Below are positions 48,143 through 56,354 of a stretch of 64,000 nt of DNA, in pieces. The stretch is from positions 2,397,501-2,461,500 of the forward strand of contig NZ_CP040093.1 of the NCBI RefSeq assembly GCF_006016075.1, in the 5' to 3' direction. A program made the translations under genes and the position numbers. The DNA comes from Caloramator sp. E03 (GTDB lineage Bacteria > Bacillota > Clostridia > Clostridiales > Caloramatoraceae). The notes beneath the pieces were generated by a model. It saw only the letters and a list, made by a program, of their open reading frames with translations. It was not told the DNA's origin and ran no database searches. Every line of letters begins with the position of its first letter. Position 1 is the first letter of the stretch.

Positions 48143-48154
48143 ATAGTCGACTAT
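48143..48154. promoter_or_regulatory. Palindromic operator candidate before the GPH transporter
   Basis: ATAGTCGACTAT is a perfect 12-bp palindrome, unusual for its central GTCGAC in such AT-rich DNA. It lies 25 bases before the transporter start, where a repressor or activator could act. Confidence 0.4.
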
Positions 48155-48179
48155 ATAAATTAATAAATGGGGGGATAAA

Positions 48180-49565
48180 ATGAATACTGAAATTGTAAGT
48201 AAAAAAACAAGTATTGCATCAGAGGGTAAGCTGAGCTTTATAACAAAATTTAGCTATGGAATTGGTGACTTTGCAAGCAATTTAAGCTGGTCAATGGTAT
48301 CATCTTATTTAATGATATTTTATACAGATACTTTTGGGCTTGCTCCGGTAGCTGTTGCAACACTTTTTTTAATTGCAAGGATATGGGACGGTATTAATGA
48401 TCCTATAATGGGACTGATTATGGAGCGTACAAAGAGTAAATATGGACGCTTTAGACCGTATTTATTATATGGGCCTATATTTTTAGCGATAGCAAATATA
48501 CTTACATTTACAGTTCCACACTTTTCTCCATTAGGAAAATTGATATTTGCATACGTTACTTACATATCATTGGATATGGCATATACTGCAGTTAATGTGC
48601 CTTATGGAGCTTTAGCAACCGTTATGACAAAGGATACGAATGAAAGAACAACCCTAAATACATTTAGAATGTTTTCTACAAATGCTGCTGCTATAGTTAT
48701 TGGAATGGTAACAATGCCTTTGATATTAAAAATTGGAAACGGAAATATGCAAAAAGGATATTTTTGGACAACTGTCCTTTATTCGTTGATTGCTGTACCT
48801 ATGTTCTGGTTAGTATTTAAAAACTGCAAAGAAGTAATAGAACCTCCAAAAGAACAACAACAAATTACATTAAAAGAGTCCTTTTTATGTGTTGCTAAAA
48901 ATTCACAGCTGCTATGTGTTATAATTTATGGATTTTTAGCTCTATCAACTCTCTTTGGAAGATTAGGATTGGTAGTTTATTATGCTATATATAATATGAA
49001 AAGACCAGATATGATAGCTGTTCTTATGACTACTGTTGGAGTAACAAATCTTATTTCTGTTGTTTTTGCACCGTATATTGCAAAGAAATTAGAAAAAAGG
49101 AAAGCTGCTATTGCTTCGTTACTTGTAGGAGCTATTGGACTATTGATAGTTTATTTTTCAGATTATAACAATATTCCTATGATATTAATAGGTTCTGTTA
49201 TATATGGCCTTAATGGCTTTGGTGCTCCTTTAATGCTTAGCATGACAGCAGACTGCATTGAATATGCTGAATGGAAAGTTGGAGTTCGTGCAGAAGGAAC
49301 AGTATATGCTACTGTAAGCTTGGCTACAAAGTTTGCTACGGCATTTGCAGGAAGTGCAGGGGCACTTGCATTGGCAGCTTATGGATATGTACCTAATGTT
49401 GCACAGACAGAATTAGCAATGAAAGGAATAAACATCGTAACTAATTTAGTACCTGCATTATTCTTACTTCTTGGAATAATACCGATGCTATTTTATAAAA
49501 TTGATACTAACTTCTTTTATAAGATAACAAGTGAAATCGAAGCAAGAAGAAATAAAAATAATTAG
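48180..49565 (+). CDS. GPH-family glycoside cation symporter, second copy
   Basis: This 461-residue MFS-type carrier has twelve helices and the GPH signature ARIWDGINDPIMGLIMERTKS followed by YGRFRPYLL. It imports a glycoside or sugar with Na+ or H+. It follows the AraC-GH39 regulator and the C-glycoside operon, so it is the best candidate for the uptake system of that pathway. GGGGGGA precedes the ATG. A terminator hairpin follows at 49.6 kb. Confidence 0.9.
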   Translation: MNTEIVSKKTSIASEGKLSFITKFSYGIGDFASNLSWSMVSSYLMIFYTDTFGLAPVAVATLFLIARIWDGINDPIMGLIMERTKSKYGRFRPYLLYGPIFLAIANILTFTVPHFSPLGKLIFAYVTYISLDMAYTAVNVPYGALATVMTKDTNERTTLNTFRMFSTNAAAIVIGMVTMPLILKIGNGNMQKGYFWTTVLYSLIAVPMFWLVFKNCKEVIEPPKEQQQITLKESFLCVAKNSQLLCVIIYGFLALSTLFGRLGLVVYYAIYNMKRPDMIAVLMTTVGVTNLISVVFAPYIAKKLEKRKAAIASLLVGAIGLLIVYFSDYNNIPMILIGSVIYGLNGFGAPLMLSMTADCIEYAEWKVGVRAEGTVYATVSLATKFATAFAGSAGALALAAYGYVPNVAQTELAMKGINIVTNLVPALFLLLGIIPMLFYKIDTNFFYKITSEIEARRNKNN

Positions 49566-49622
49566 AATATAAAATTATATGCTACGCCTTTGATTTTGTG
49601 TCTACTATATTGACATACATTT

Positions 49623-49670
49623 ACTTCTCTATAGCAATGTTATTAAAATGCTGCTATAGGGAAGTTTTTT
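49623..49670 (+). terminator. Terminator after the GPH gene
   Basis: ACTTC-t-CTATAGCA (49623-49636) pairs with TGCTATAG-g-GAAGT (49652-49665), followed by TTTTT. Confidence 0.85.
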
Positions 49671-49693
49671 ATGTCGAAAAAAGTATAGAATTG

Positions 49694-49748
49694 TTGACAG
49701 AGATATAAATTTATACTAATATATGATTATAAATGAATATAATCATAT
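49694..49748 (+). promoter_or_regulatory. ars promoter and ArsR operator
   Basis: TTGACA (49694-49699), a 17-bp spacer and TAATAT (49717-49722) form a good promoter. Overlapping its end is a perfect inverted repeat ATATGATTAT (49721-49730) with ATAATCATAT (49739-49748), separated by 8 bases. That is a typical position for ArsR repression. Confidence 0.85.
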
Positions 49749-49761
49749 AGGAGGTGATGGA

Positions 49762-50118
49762 TTGAATTTGATGGAAATTTTTAAAGCATTAGGGGATGAA
49801 AACCGGATTAGAATATTAAATTTGTTAATAAAACAGGAACTTTGTGTATGTGAGATAGAAGCAGTATTAAATATGACTCAGTCCAATGTTTCAAGACACC
49901 TGAACAAATTAAAAAATGCAGGTATTATAACCAGTGAAAAGAAATCACAGTGGGTTTACTATAAGATAGATAACAAATTTATTAAAGAAAATAATTTACT
50001 ATATGAATTCCTAAAAATAAAAATTGATGAAGATAAGCAATGGCTAAAGGATGCAGAAAGATTAAAAGCATATAAAAGCAGTAACTTGGGCTGTGAACAA
50101 TTGAGAAAAGATAATTAG
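49762..50118 (+). CDS. arsR: ArsR-family arsenic-responsive repressor
   Basis: This is a winged-HTH repressor of about 118 residues. The As(III)/Sb(III)-binding pair is in ELCVCEIE, and the recognition helix is MTQSNVSRHLNKLKNAGI. I chose the TTG at 49762, which has GAGGTG five bases upstream; an in-frame ATG at 49723 would coincide with the transcription start. It represses its own promoter through the dyad just upstream and heads an arsR-acr3-arsC operon. Confidence 0.9.
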   Translation: MNLMEIFKALGDENRIRILNLLIKQELCVCEIEAVLNMTQSNVSRHLNKLKNAGIITSEKKSQWVYYKIDNKFIKENNLLYEFLKIKIDEDKQWLKDAERLKAYKSSNLGCEQLRKDN

Positions 50119-50183
50119 TTTATTTAAGGATAATATATTGAAATTAAAGATGCAAATTAATTAACTAATTGGAGGTACTAAAA

Positions 50184-51239
50184 TTGAGTAACAATAAAGC
50201 AACAAAAGGAAGCAATGGATTAGGTTTTTTTGAAAAATACCTTACACTATGGGTTGCAGTATGTATTATAGTAGGAGTTGGCATAGGACAATTGATTCCT
50301 GCAATTCCTAAAACTTTAAGCAAATTTGAATATGCTAATGTATCAATTCCCGTTGCCATTCTTATATGGCTTATGATATACCCTATGATGCTAAAAATTG
50401 ATTTTTCAAGCATTATGAGGGTAACAAAGAAACCAAAGGGGCTTATAGTTACCTGTGTGACGAACTGGCTTATCAAGCCTTTTACAATGTATCTTATAGC
50501 AGCGTTTTTCTTAAAAGTAGTATTCAGAAGGTGGATTGGCCCAGATTTGGCAACAGAGTATTTGGCAGGTGCAGTATTATTAGGAGCAGCACCATGTACT
50601 GCTATGGTGTTTGTATGGAGTTATCTAACCAAAGGCGATCCAGCTTATACATTAGTTCAGGTAGCAGTTAATGACTTAATTATATTATTTGCATTTACAC
50701 CAATTGTAGCATTTCTATTAGGTGTAAGTAATGTAAGTGTTCCTTATGACACGCTGGTATTATCTACAGTCCTATTTGTTGTAATTCCTTTGGTTGGAGG
50801 ATACCTTACAAGAAGAAATATCATAAAAAATAAGGGGAAAGGGTATTTTGAAAATGTTTTTCTCAAAAAGTTTGATAATGTAACTGTTGCAGGATTACTT
50901 CTAACTTTAATAATTATTTTTTCTTTCCAGGGGGAAATTATTTTAAGTAATCCTTTGCATATCTTATTAATTGCTATACCATTAATTATCCAGACATTTT
51001 TAATTTTCTTTATCGCTTATGGATGGGCAAATATATGGAAGCTTCCACATGATATAGCAGCCCCTGCAGGAATGATTGGAGCAAGTAACTTCTTTGAACT
51101 TGCTGTTGCAGTTGCAATTTCACTCTTTGGGCTTGACTCAGGAGCTGCTCTTGCAACAGTTGTAGGGGTTTTGGTTGAAGTTCCAGTGATGCTGACACTT
51201 GTTAGAATAGCTAACAATACAAGGCATTGGTTTAGATAA
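50184..51239 (+). CDS. acr3: ACR3-family arsenite efflux permease
   Basis: This is a 351-residue membrane protein with ten helices of the ACR3/BASS fold. The conserved GAAPCTAMVFVWSYL carries the Cys needed for As(III) transport. It exports arsenite and antimonite. The start is TTG at 50184 with GGAGGT seven bases upstream. It lies between arsR and arsC in the operon. Confidence 0.95.
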   Translation: MSNNKATKGSNGLGFFEKYLTLWVAVCIIVGVGIGQLIPAIPKTLSKFEYANVSIPVAILIWLMIYPMMLKIDFSSIMRVTKKPKGLIVTCVTNWLIKPFTMYLIAAFFLKVVFRRWIGPDLATEYLAGAVLLGAAPCTAMVFVWSYLTKGDPAYTLVQVAVNDLIILFAFTPIVAFLLGVSNVSVPYDTLVLSTVLFVVIPLVGGYLTRRNIIKNKGKGYFENVFLKKFDNVTVAGLLLTLIIIFSFQGEIILSNPLHILLIAIPLIIQTFLIFFIAYGWANIWKLPHDIAAPAGMIGASNFFELAVAVAISLFGLDSGAALATVVGVLVEVPVMLTLVRIANNTRHWFR

Positions 51240-51265
51240 ACCGATGAAAGGAGAATATAAAATAT

Positions 51266-51667
51266 ATGAAAAAAAAGGTTGCATTTGTATGTGTCCATAA
51301 CTCCTGTAGATCTCAAATGGCAGAAGGATGGGCAAAGAAATTAGGAAGTGATGTACTAGAAGCATATTCTGCAGGAACGGAAAATTACCATGAAGTAAAA
51401 CCATTGGCAGTAAAGGTAATGGAAGAAGCAGGAGTTGATATGAGCAGTCATCATCCAAAACTATTAAGTGATATTCCTGCAAAGGTAGATATCTTAATAA
51501 CGATGGGGTGCAATGTTGAATGCCCTTATGTTCCATGCAAACACAGGGAAGATTGGGGGCTTACTGACCCATCAGGTGGCCCAATAGAAGATTATAGAAA
51601 AACAAGGGATATTATTAAGAAAAAAGTTGAGGATTTAATACAGAGAGTAAAAAATAACCAGATTTAA
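51266..51667 (+). CDS. arsC: Arsenate reductase (LMW-phosphatase, thioredoxin type)
   Basis: This is a 133-residue enzyme. The P-loop is C9-VHNSC-R15, and the redox cysteines are in MGCNVECPYVPC (C82, C86, C91) followed by EDWGLTDPSG with D101. It reduces As(V) to As(III) for export by Acr3. The family is that of Staphylococcus pI258 ArsC. The gene has GAAAGGAGA upstream and is followed by a terminator. Confidence 0.95.
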   Translation: MKKKVAFVCVHNSCRSQMAEGWAKKLGSDVLEAYSAGTENYHEVKPLAVKVMEEAGVDMSSHHPKLLSDIPAKVDILITMGCNVECPYVPCKHREDWGLTDPSGGPIEDYRKTRDIIKKKVEDLIQRVKNNQI

Positions 51668-51680
51668 AAAATAGTCTATA

Positions 51681-51729
51681 AACCTTACAGCAAATGCGAA
51701 GTAGTGCTTCGTTTTCTGTAGGGTTTTTT
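51681..51729 (+). terminator. Terminator of the ars operon
   Basis: AACCTTACAG with GCGAAG pairs with GCTTCG and CTGTAGGGTT around a short TAGT loop, followed by TTTTTT. Confidence 0.88.
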
Positions 51730-51768
51730 ATTTTATATCATCATTAAAAATTTATGAATAAATGGCAT

Positions 51769-51797
51769 TTGACAATAACAAAATAAGGATATATAAT
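51769..51797 (+). promoter_or_regulatory. Promoter of the NifX-MinD cluster
   Basis: TTGACA (51769-51774), a 17-bp spacer and a perfect TATAAT (51792-51797). The first gene starts about 90 bases further on, leaving a substantial untranslated leader. Confidence 0.85.
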
Positions 51798-51887
51798 GTA
51801 ATTAGCATAAGCCAATTACAAAAAGAGCTTGTAATATCTAACTGTATAAATTGTCCAATAATGAATAAAAAAAGTGGGGTGTTTTAT

Positions 51888-52283
51888 ATGAAAATTGCAG
51901 TTTCTTCAGAGGGTAAGGGCTTAAATAGTTTACTTGATGTAAGGTTCGGAAGGTGTAATTACTTTGTAATCTATGATACTGAAGGGGAGATAGCAAAGGC
52001 AATTGAAAATAAAGGCCAAATGTCAGGAGGAGGAGCAGGAATTGCAGCTGCTCAGCAAATTATTGATGAAGATGTAGATGTTGTAATCACTGGGAATTTA
52101 GGACCTAATGCTTTTAATCTTTTAAAAAATTCGGATATTAAGGTATACCGATGTGGCAGTATTAATGTTGAAAGGGCTATACAGCTTTTTAATGAAGGCA
52201 AGCTGGATGAATTAACACAAGCAGGTCCTGCCCATGCAGGAATGGGTATAGGAGCAGGAAGAGGATTTAGAGGGGGAAGATAG
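51888..52283 (+). CDS. NifX/NifB-type dinitrogenase Fe-Mo cofactor family protein
   Basis: This is a 131-residue protein of the NifX/orange-protein fold (MKIAVSSEGKGLNSLLDVRFGRCNYFVIYD, then VITGNLGPNAFNLL), with a glycine-rich GAGRGFRGGR tail. Members bind metal-sulfur clusters. I chose the ATG at 51888 with GTGGGGTG upstream; a longer frame from 51762 would begin inside the promoter. It is followed immediately by two MinD-like ATPase genes, which is the layout of orange-protein-like clusters. Confidence 0.8.
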   Translation: MKIAVSSEGKGLNSLLDVRFGRCNYFVIYDTEGEIAKAIENKGQMSGGGAGIAAAQQIIDEDVDVVITGNLGPNAFNLLKNSDIKVYRCGSINVERAIQLFNEGKLDELTQAGPAHAGMGIGAGRGFRGGR

Positions 52284-52284
52284 A

Positions 52285-53115
52285 TTGAACATAGCCATAT
52301 TAAGTGGAAAGGGAGGTACTGGTAAAACAACAGTATCTACCAGTCTTTCCGTTATTACAGGAGCAAATTATATTGACTGTGATGTTGAAGAGCCAAATGG
52401 GTTTATATTCTTAAACCCCTCACAATTAAAAAAAGAAGAAGTCATGGTTGATTATCCTATTGTTGATAAAAACAAGTGCAGTTTATGTGGTGAGTGTGTA
52501 AAAGTATGCCAATTTAATGCTTTGGTTAAAACAAAGAAAGAAATTATGCTATTTGAAAAACTATGTCATGGATGTCATGCATGTGGGATAGTGTGTAAAA
52601 ATGGAGCTATAACCTTTGAAAAAAGGACAATAGGAATAATTGAAGAAGGGCACTATGGTAGTTTAATTTGCAAAAGAGGAGTATTGAATGTAGGAGAACC
52701 AATGGCAGTACCAGTTATAAAAAAATTATTAAAGGATCTTCCAAAAGGCTTAAATATTATTGATTGTGCCCCGGGGACATCCTGTAATGTAGTAAATTCT
52801 CTTCAATATGCAGATTATGCAATATTAGTAACGGAGCCTTCTTCCTTTGGACTTCATGATTTAAAAATGGCAGTGCAGCTTGTAAGAAATTTTAATATTC
52901 CATTTGGTGTTATAATAAATAAATATAATACTGGGGATGAGAGAATTCAAAAATACTGTAAAGAAGAAAATATAAAAATATTGGGGATTATACCTTATAA
53001 AAGAGAGGCAGCAGAGGTTTATTCTTCAGGTAAAATGATTATAAATCTGCCTGAATATAAAAAAATATTTGAGGATATTGTAAAGAGTTTAAGGGAGGTG
53101 TTCCCTTGGAGCTGA
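52285..53115 (+). CDS. MinD/Mrp-type ATPase with inserted ferredoxin, first copy
   Basis: This is a 276-residue P-loop ATPase. The deviant Walker A is SGKGGTGKTTV at residues 7-17. A 2x[4Fe-4S] ferredoxin insert lies at about residues 65-104 (CSLCGECVKVC and CHGCHACGIVC). Such proteins handle or deliver Fe-S or metal clusters. The start is TTG, one base after the previous stop, and it overlaps the next gene by 10 bp, so the pair is translationally coupled and probably forms a heterodimer. Confidence 0.88.
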   Translation: MNIAILSGKGGTGKTTVSTSLSVITGANYIDCDVEEPNGFIFLNPSQLKKEEVMVDYPIVDKNKCSLCGECVKVCQFNALVKTKKEIMLFEKLCHGCHACGIVCKNGAITFEKRTIGIIEEGHYGSLICKRGVLNVGEPMAVPVIKKLLKDLPKGLNIIDCAPGTSCNVVNSLQYADYAILVTEPSSFGLHDLKMAVQLVRNFNIPFGVIINKYNTGDERIQKYCKEENIKILGIIPYKREAAEVYSSGKMIINLPEYKKIFEDIVKSLREVFPWS

Positions 53116-53984
53116 CAGTAATAAGCGGTAAGGGCGGTACAGGTAAAACCACAATAGCCTTAGCACTATCTGAACTTGCAAAAGATGTAGTAAAAGTAGA
53201 CTGCGATGTGGATGCACCTAATCTATACCTTTTTTATGATGGGAAAGATATAAAAAAGGAATACTTTTATGGGGAAAAGAAAGCGGTAATTGATAAAAGA
53301 TTTTGTATAGATTGCAAGGAATGTGAAAAGGTATGCCAGTTTGATGCGATAAAAGATGGTATAGTGAATTCATTTAAATGTGAAGGCTGTGGAGCATGTG
53401 TGCTGGTTTGCCCTGAAAAGATAATAAGGTTAAAAGAGCAAAAAACTGCTGATATATATATCACCCAAACTAATAAAGGAATTATTTCAAGAGCTCAGAT
53501 GGAAGTAGGCAGTGAAGGTTCTGGGAAGCTTATAACAAAGCTTCGCAGCAATGCCAGAAAGTTTGAAGATGATAATACAATTATAATTATTGATGGTTCT
53601 CCAGGGATTGGTTGCCCTGTAATATCTTCAATTACAGGAAGTGATGCAGTACTTATTGTTACAGAACCAACACAATCAGGCCTTGAAGATTTTAAGAGAA
53701 TAATGGAGCTGTGTAGGCATTTTGGTGTACTTACTTTTGTATGTATAAATAAATATGATATTAATTGTAAAATGACAGAAGAAATTGAGAAATATTGCAT
53801 AGATAATGATGTTTATTTAATTGGTAAAATACCTTATGATGATACAGTCATTAAATCAATTAATGAGTTAAAGTCTATTATCTATTATGAAAATAGTAAG
53901 GCAAATCAGGCTATAAGACTTATGTGGGATAATATTTGTAAACACATAAATTTATTAAATAATAATTTTAAGGAGGAATATTAA
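53106..53984 (+). CDS. MinD/Mrp-type ATPase with inserted ferredoxin, second copy
   Basis: This 292-residue paralogue of the preceding ATPase has Walker A SGKGGTGKTTI and a ferredoxin insert at about residues 67-102 (CIDCKECEKVC and CEGCGACVLVC). The start is TTG with GGGAGGTG upstream, inside the end of the first copy. Its stop overlaps the next start by one base. The two ATPases and two NifX-like proteins probably work as one complex, as in orange-protein clusters of other anaerobes. Confidence 0.88.
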   Translation: MELTVISGKGGTGKTTIALALSELAKDVVKVDCDVDAPNLYLFYDGKDIKKEYFYGEKKAVIDKRFCIDCKECEKVCQFDAIKDGIVNSFKCEGCGACVLVCPEKIIRLKEQKTADIYITQTNKGIISRAQMEVGSEGSGKLITKLRSNARKFEDDNTIIIIDGSPGIGCPVISSITGSDAVLIVTEPTQSGLEDFKRIMELCRHFGVLTFVCINKYDINCKMTEEIEKYCIDNDVYLIGKIPYDDTVIKSINELKSIIYYENSKANQAIRLMWDNICKHINLLNNNFKEEY

Positions 53985-54340
53985 TGAAGATAGCTATTGC
54001 AAGTGAAGGAATGTATGTAAGTGCACACTTTGGGCATTGTGAAGGATTTACAGTATATGAGGTTGAAGAAAGCAAGGTAGTAAATAAGGATTTAATACAA
54101 AATCCAGGGCACAGGCCAGGGTTCTTGCCTGATTTTCTAAGGGGATTAGGTATAAATGTTGTAATCGCAGGGGGAATGGGAGAAACAGCTCAGCAACTTT
54201 TTGCACAAAACAATATAGATGTTATAGTAGGTGTTGGAGGATATTGCGATGATGTTATAAAGCAGTATTTAAATGGAGAGCTAAAATCTACAGGAAGTAT
54301 ATGCAGGGAACACAAGCATGAAGGCCACTGCCATGAATAA
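53984..54340 (+). CDS. NifX-type protein, second copy, with His-rich tail
   Basis: This is a 118-residue NifX/orange-protein family member (MKIAIASEGMYVSAHFGHCEGFTVYE, NVVIAGGMGETAQQLF). It differs from the first copy by the AHFGHCEGF motif and a C-terminal CREHKHEGHCHE, which can bind metal. It overlaps the preceding ATPase stop by one base (TAATG) and has AAGGAGG upstream. Confidence 0.82.
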   Translation: MKIAIASEGMYVSAHFGHCEGFTVYEVEESKVVNKDLIQNPGHRPGFLPDFLRGLGINVVIAGGMGETAQQLFAQNNIDVIVGVGGYCDDVIKQYLNGELKSTGSICREHKHEGHCHE

Positions 54341-54357
54341 GTAACAGGGGTGCCTTT

Positions 54358-54840
54358 ATGGATGAGGTGATGAATAATGATTTGACAGAAGATAAATTTT
54401 TTCTTGTAAAAAATTTTATAGAAAAAAATGGATATAAATTTACACATCAAAGAAAATTGATATTACAGCAGCTTTGTATAGCTGAAAGACACTTGAGTGT
54501 GGAAGAGATTTATCAAAGGGTGAAAAAAAACATCGGTCTTGCAACAATATATAGAAATTTAAATATATTTAAAAGTATTGGTATAGTAAAAGAAATTGTT
54601 GTAGATGGAGTAAGTTATTATGAACTGAAAATCTATAGTAAAAAACCCCTGCATATACATTTTCAGTGTATTAAATGTAATGATATAATAGATATTGATG
54701 AAAGAGAGATTGCTTTAGAGTATTTAAAGTTAAATAAATCAATCCAAGAAAAAAATGATTTGGATATTTATGATGCAAATATAATGCTCATTGGGCTATG
54801 TAAAAGATGCAGGGAGGTAAATAAATGCCAAGACCGATAA
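54358..54840 (+). CDS. Fur-family metalloregulator
   Basis: This 160-residue Fur/PerR-type protein has a winged HTH (FTHQRKLILQQL, ATIYRNLNIFKSIGIVKEI) and a dimer domain with HIHFQCIKCNDIIDID. Two CxxC pairs (CIKC and CKRC) give a structural zinc site. Whether it senses iron, zinc or peroxide is unclear. It lies between the NifX-MinD genes and a DUF134 gene, overlapping the latter by 16 bp, so it probably regulates or is co-regulated with the cluster. Confidence 0.85.
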   Translation: MDEVMNNDLTEDKFFLVKNFIEKNGYKFTHQRKLILQQLCIAERHLSVEEIYQRVKKNIGLATIYRNLNIFKSIGIVKEIVVDGVSYYELKIYSKKPLHIHFQCIKCNDIIDIDEREIALEYLKLNKSIQEKNDLDIYDANIMLIGLCKRCREVNKCQDR

Positions 54841-55259
54841 AATGTAGAAGAGTTGAATTTTTCCCAGAAAATACTTATTTTGTACCACTGGGCAAAAGAA
54901 AGTGTGAAGTAGAAGAAATTGTCCTAAAGATTGAAGAACTTGAAGCAATGAGACTAAAGGATATTGAAGGTCTTAATCAGGAAGAATGTGCTGAGAAAAT
55001 GCAGGTTTCAAGGCAAACCTTTCAAAACATCATTGACAGTGCAAGAAATAAGGTAGCAGTGGCACTAACACAGGGAAAAGCAATACACATTACTGGAGGT
55101 TATTATACCTCAGATTCATGTAAGTTTAAGTGCTTAAATTGTGGTAATGTTTATGATTTGAATTATGAACACGATAAGCATACATGCCCTAGCTGTGGTT
55201 CAAAAGAAGTTGTTTGTGATAAAAAGAATAGATTCTGCCATAAATGGTGTGGGAAATAA
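54825..55259 (+). CDS. DUF134 DNA-binding protein with C-terminal zinc ribbon
   Basis: This 144-residue protein starts MPRPIKCRRVEFFPENTYF, the DUF134 hallmark, followed by a sigma-70 region 4-like HTH (EAMRLKDIEGLNQEECAEKMQVSRQTFQNII). It ends in a zinc ribbon (CLNCGNVYDL...CPSCGSKEV). DUF134 proteins are commonly encoded with NifX/orange-protein genes. It is the last gene of this cluster and overlaps the Fur gene. Confidence 0.85.
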   Translation: MPRPIKCRRVEFFPENTYFVPLGKRKCEVEEIVLKIEELEAMRLKDIEGLNQEECAEKMQVSRQTFQNIIDSARNKVAVALTQGKAIHITGGYYTSDSCKFKCLNCGNVYDLNYEHDKHTCPSCGSKEVVCDKKNRFCHKWCGK

Positions 55260-55285
55260 ATTAATATATTAAAAAAATAAGGAAG

Positions 55286-55328
55286 CAGTTCTTATGATTA
55301 TAATATCGTATGAACTGTTTTTTTTATT
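55286..55328 (+). terminator. Terminator of the NifX-MinD-Fur cluster
   Basis: CAGTTC (55286-55291) pairs with GAACTG (55312-55317) with partial inner pairing, followed by TTTTTTTTAT. Confidence 0.75.
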
Positions 55329-55483
55329 TTAAATGAAAAATTTTTACACAAATTCTTAAGAATATTGAAAATTATTTACAAGAGTGCTATCATTAAATTG
55401 TAAATAAAATCCATAATTGCTTAATGATTAAAATAAATGCTTATTATTAACAAAAGAGTTAATTTGAAAGGAGCATTCTATTT

Positions 55484-56332
55484 ATGCCTGGAGATATAGA
55501 TAAAATAAAATCTTTAATAAATAATATGAAACCTTCGGAAAGAAAAATTGCTGAATATATAATAAATAATACTGAAAAAATTTCTGATCTATCAATTGTT
55601 GAACTTGCGAAAGAAAGCAATACAAGTGAAGCATCAATAGTAAGATTTTGTAAAACTATGGGATATAAAGGTTATCAAGATATGAAGATAAAAATTTCAG
55701 TTGATTTTACTTATAAAGCAAAAAGCATTCAAGGATTTGTTAATGCCGATGATAGTGTAGAAATGATAATTAGTAAAATATCAAAAAATAATATGCAGTC
55801 AATAGAAAAGACAATGAATATATTAGATAAAAATGATGTAGAAAGAGCAGCTGAGGCTTTAATTAATGCCAGAAAAATTAATTTTTACGGAGTTGGAGCA
55901 TCTGCAATTGTTGCACAAGATGCTATGCAAAAATTCACGCGAATTAATGAATTTTGTACAGCATATAATGATATACATCTTCAGCTTGCATCAGCTTCTA
56001 ATTTGACAAATGGAGATGTGGCAGTTGGAATATCTTACTCAGGAAGAACTTCTGATACAGTAGATGTATTAAAAATAGCTAAAAATGCCGGTGCTACTAC
56101 AATATGTATAACAAAATTTGGTAATTCTCCTATTACTGAAGTTTCGGATATTAAATTGTTTATTTATTCAACAGAAGCCATTTTTAGAAGTGCTGCTATG
56201 GCTTCAAGGATAGTTCAAATGAATGTAATTGATATATTGTTTTCCATAGTGGCATGCAGAAAATATGACAAAATAATAAAATACCTTGAAAACACGAGCG
56301 AAGCTGTTTCGTCGCATAAATATATTAGATAA
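55484..56332 (+). CDS. RpiR-family regulator (MurR-like)
   Basis: This 282-residue protein has an N-terminal HTH_6 (IVELAKESNTSEASIVRFCKTMGYKGYQDMKI) and a C-terminal SIS sugar-phosphate-binding domain (INFYGVGASAIVA, VGISYSGRTSDTVD). At the head of a MurNAc-type operon it is probably the MurR-like repressor that senses MurNAc-6-phosphate. The ATG has GAAAGGAG upstream. It lies 22 bp before the next gene. Confidence 0.88.
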   Translation: MPGDIDKIKSLINNMKPSERKIAEYIINNTEKISDLSIVELAKESNTSEASIVRFCKTMGYKGYQDMKIKISVDFTYKAKSIQGFVNADDSVEMIISKISKNNMQSIEKTMNILDKNDVERAAEALINARKINFYGVGASAIVAQDAMQKFTRINEFCTAYNDIHLQLASASNLTNGDVAVGISYSGRTSDTVDVLKIAKNAGATTICITKFGNSPITEVSDIKLFIYSTEAIFRSAAMASRIVQMNVIDILFSIVACRKYDKIIKYLENTSEAVSSHKYIR

Positions 56333-56354
56333 AAAATTTATAAGAGGTGATTAT

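Noticed and set aside
51762-51887. Longer N-terminus for the first NifX-like protein
   Set aside because: The extended start lies upstream of and across the promoter; the ATG at 51888 begins exactly at the family's conserved N-terminus.
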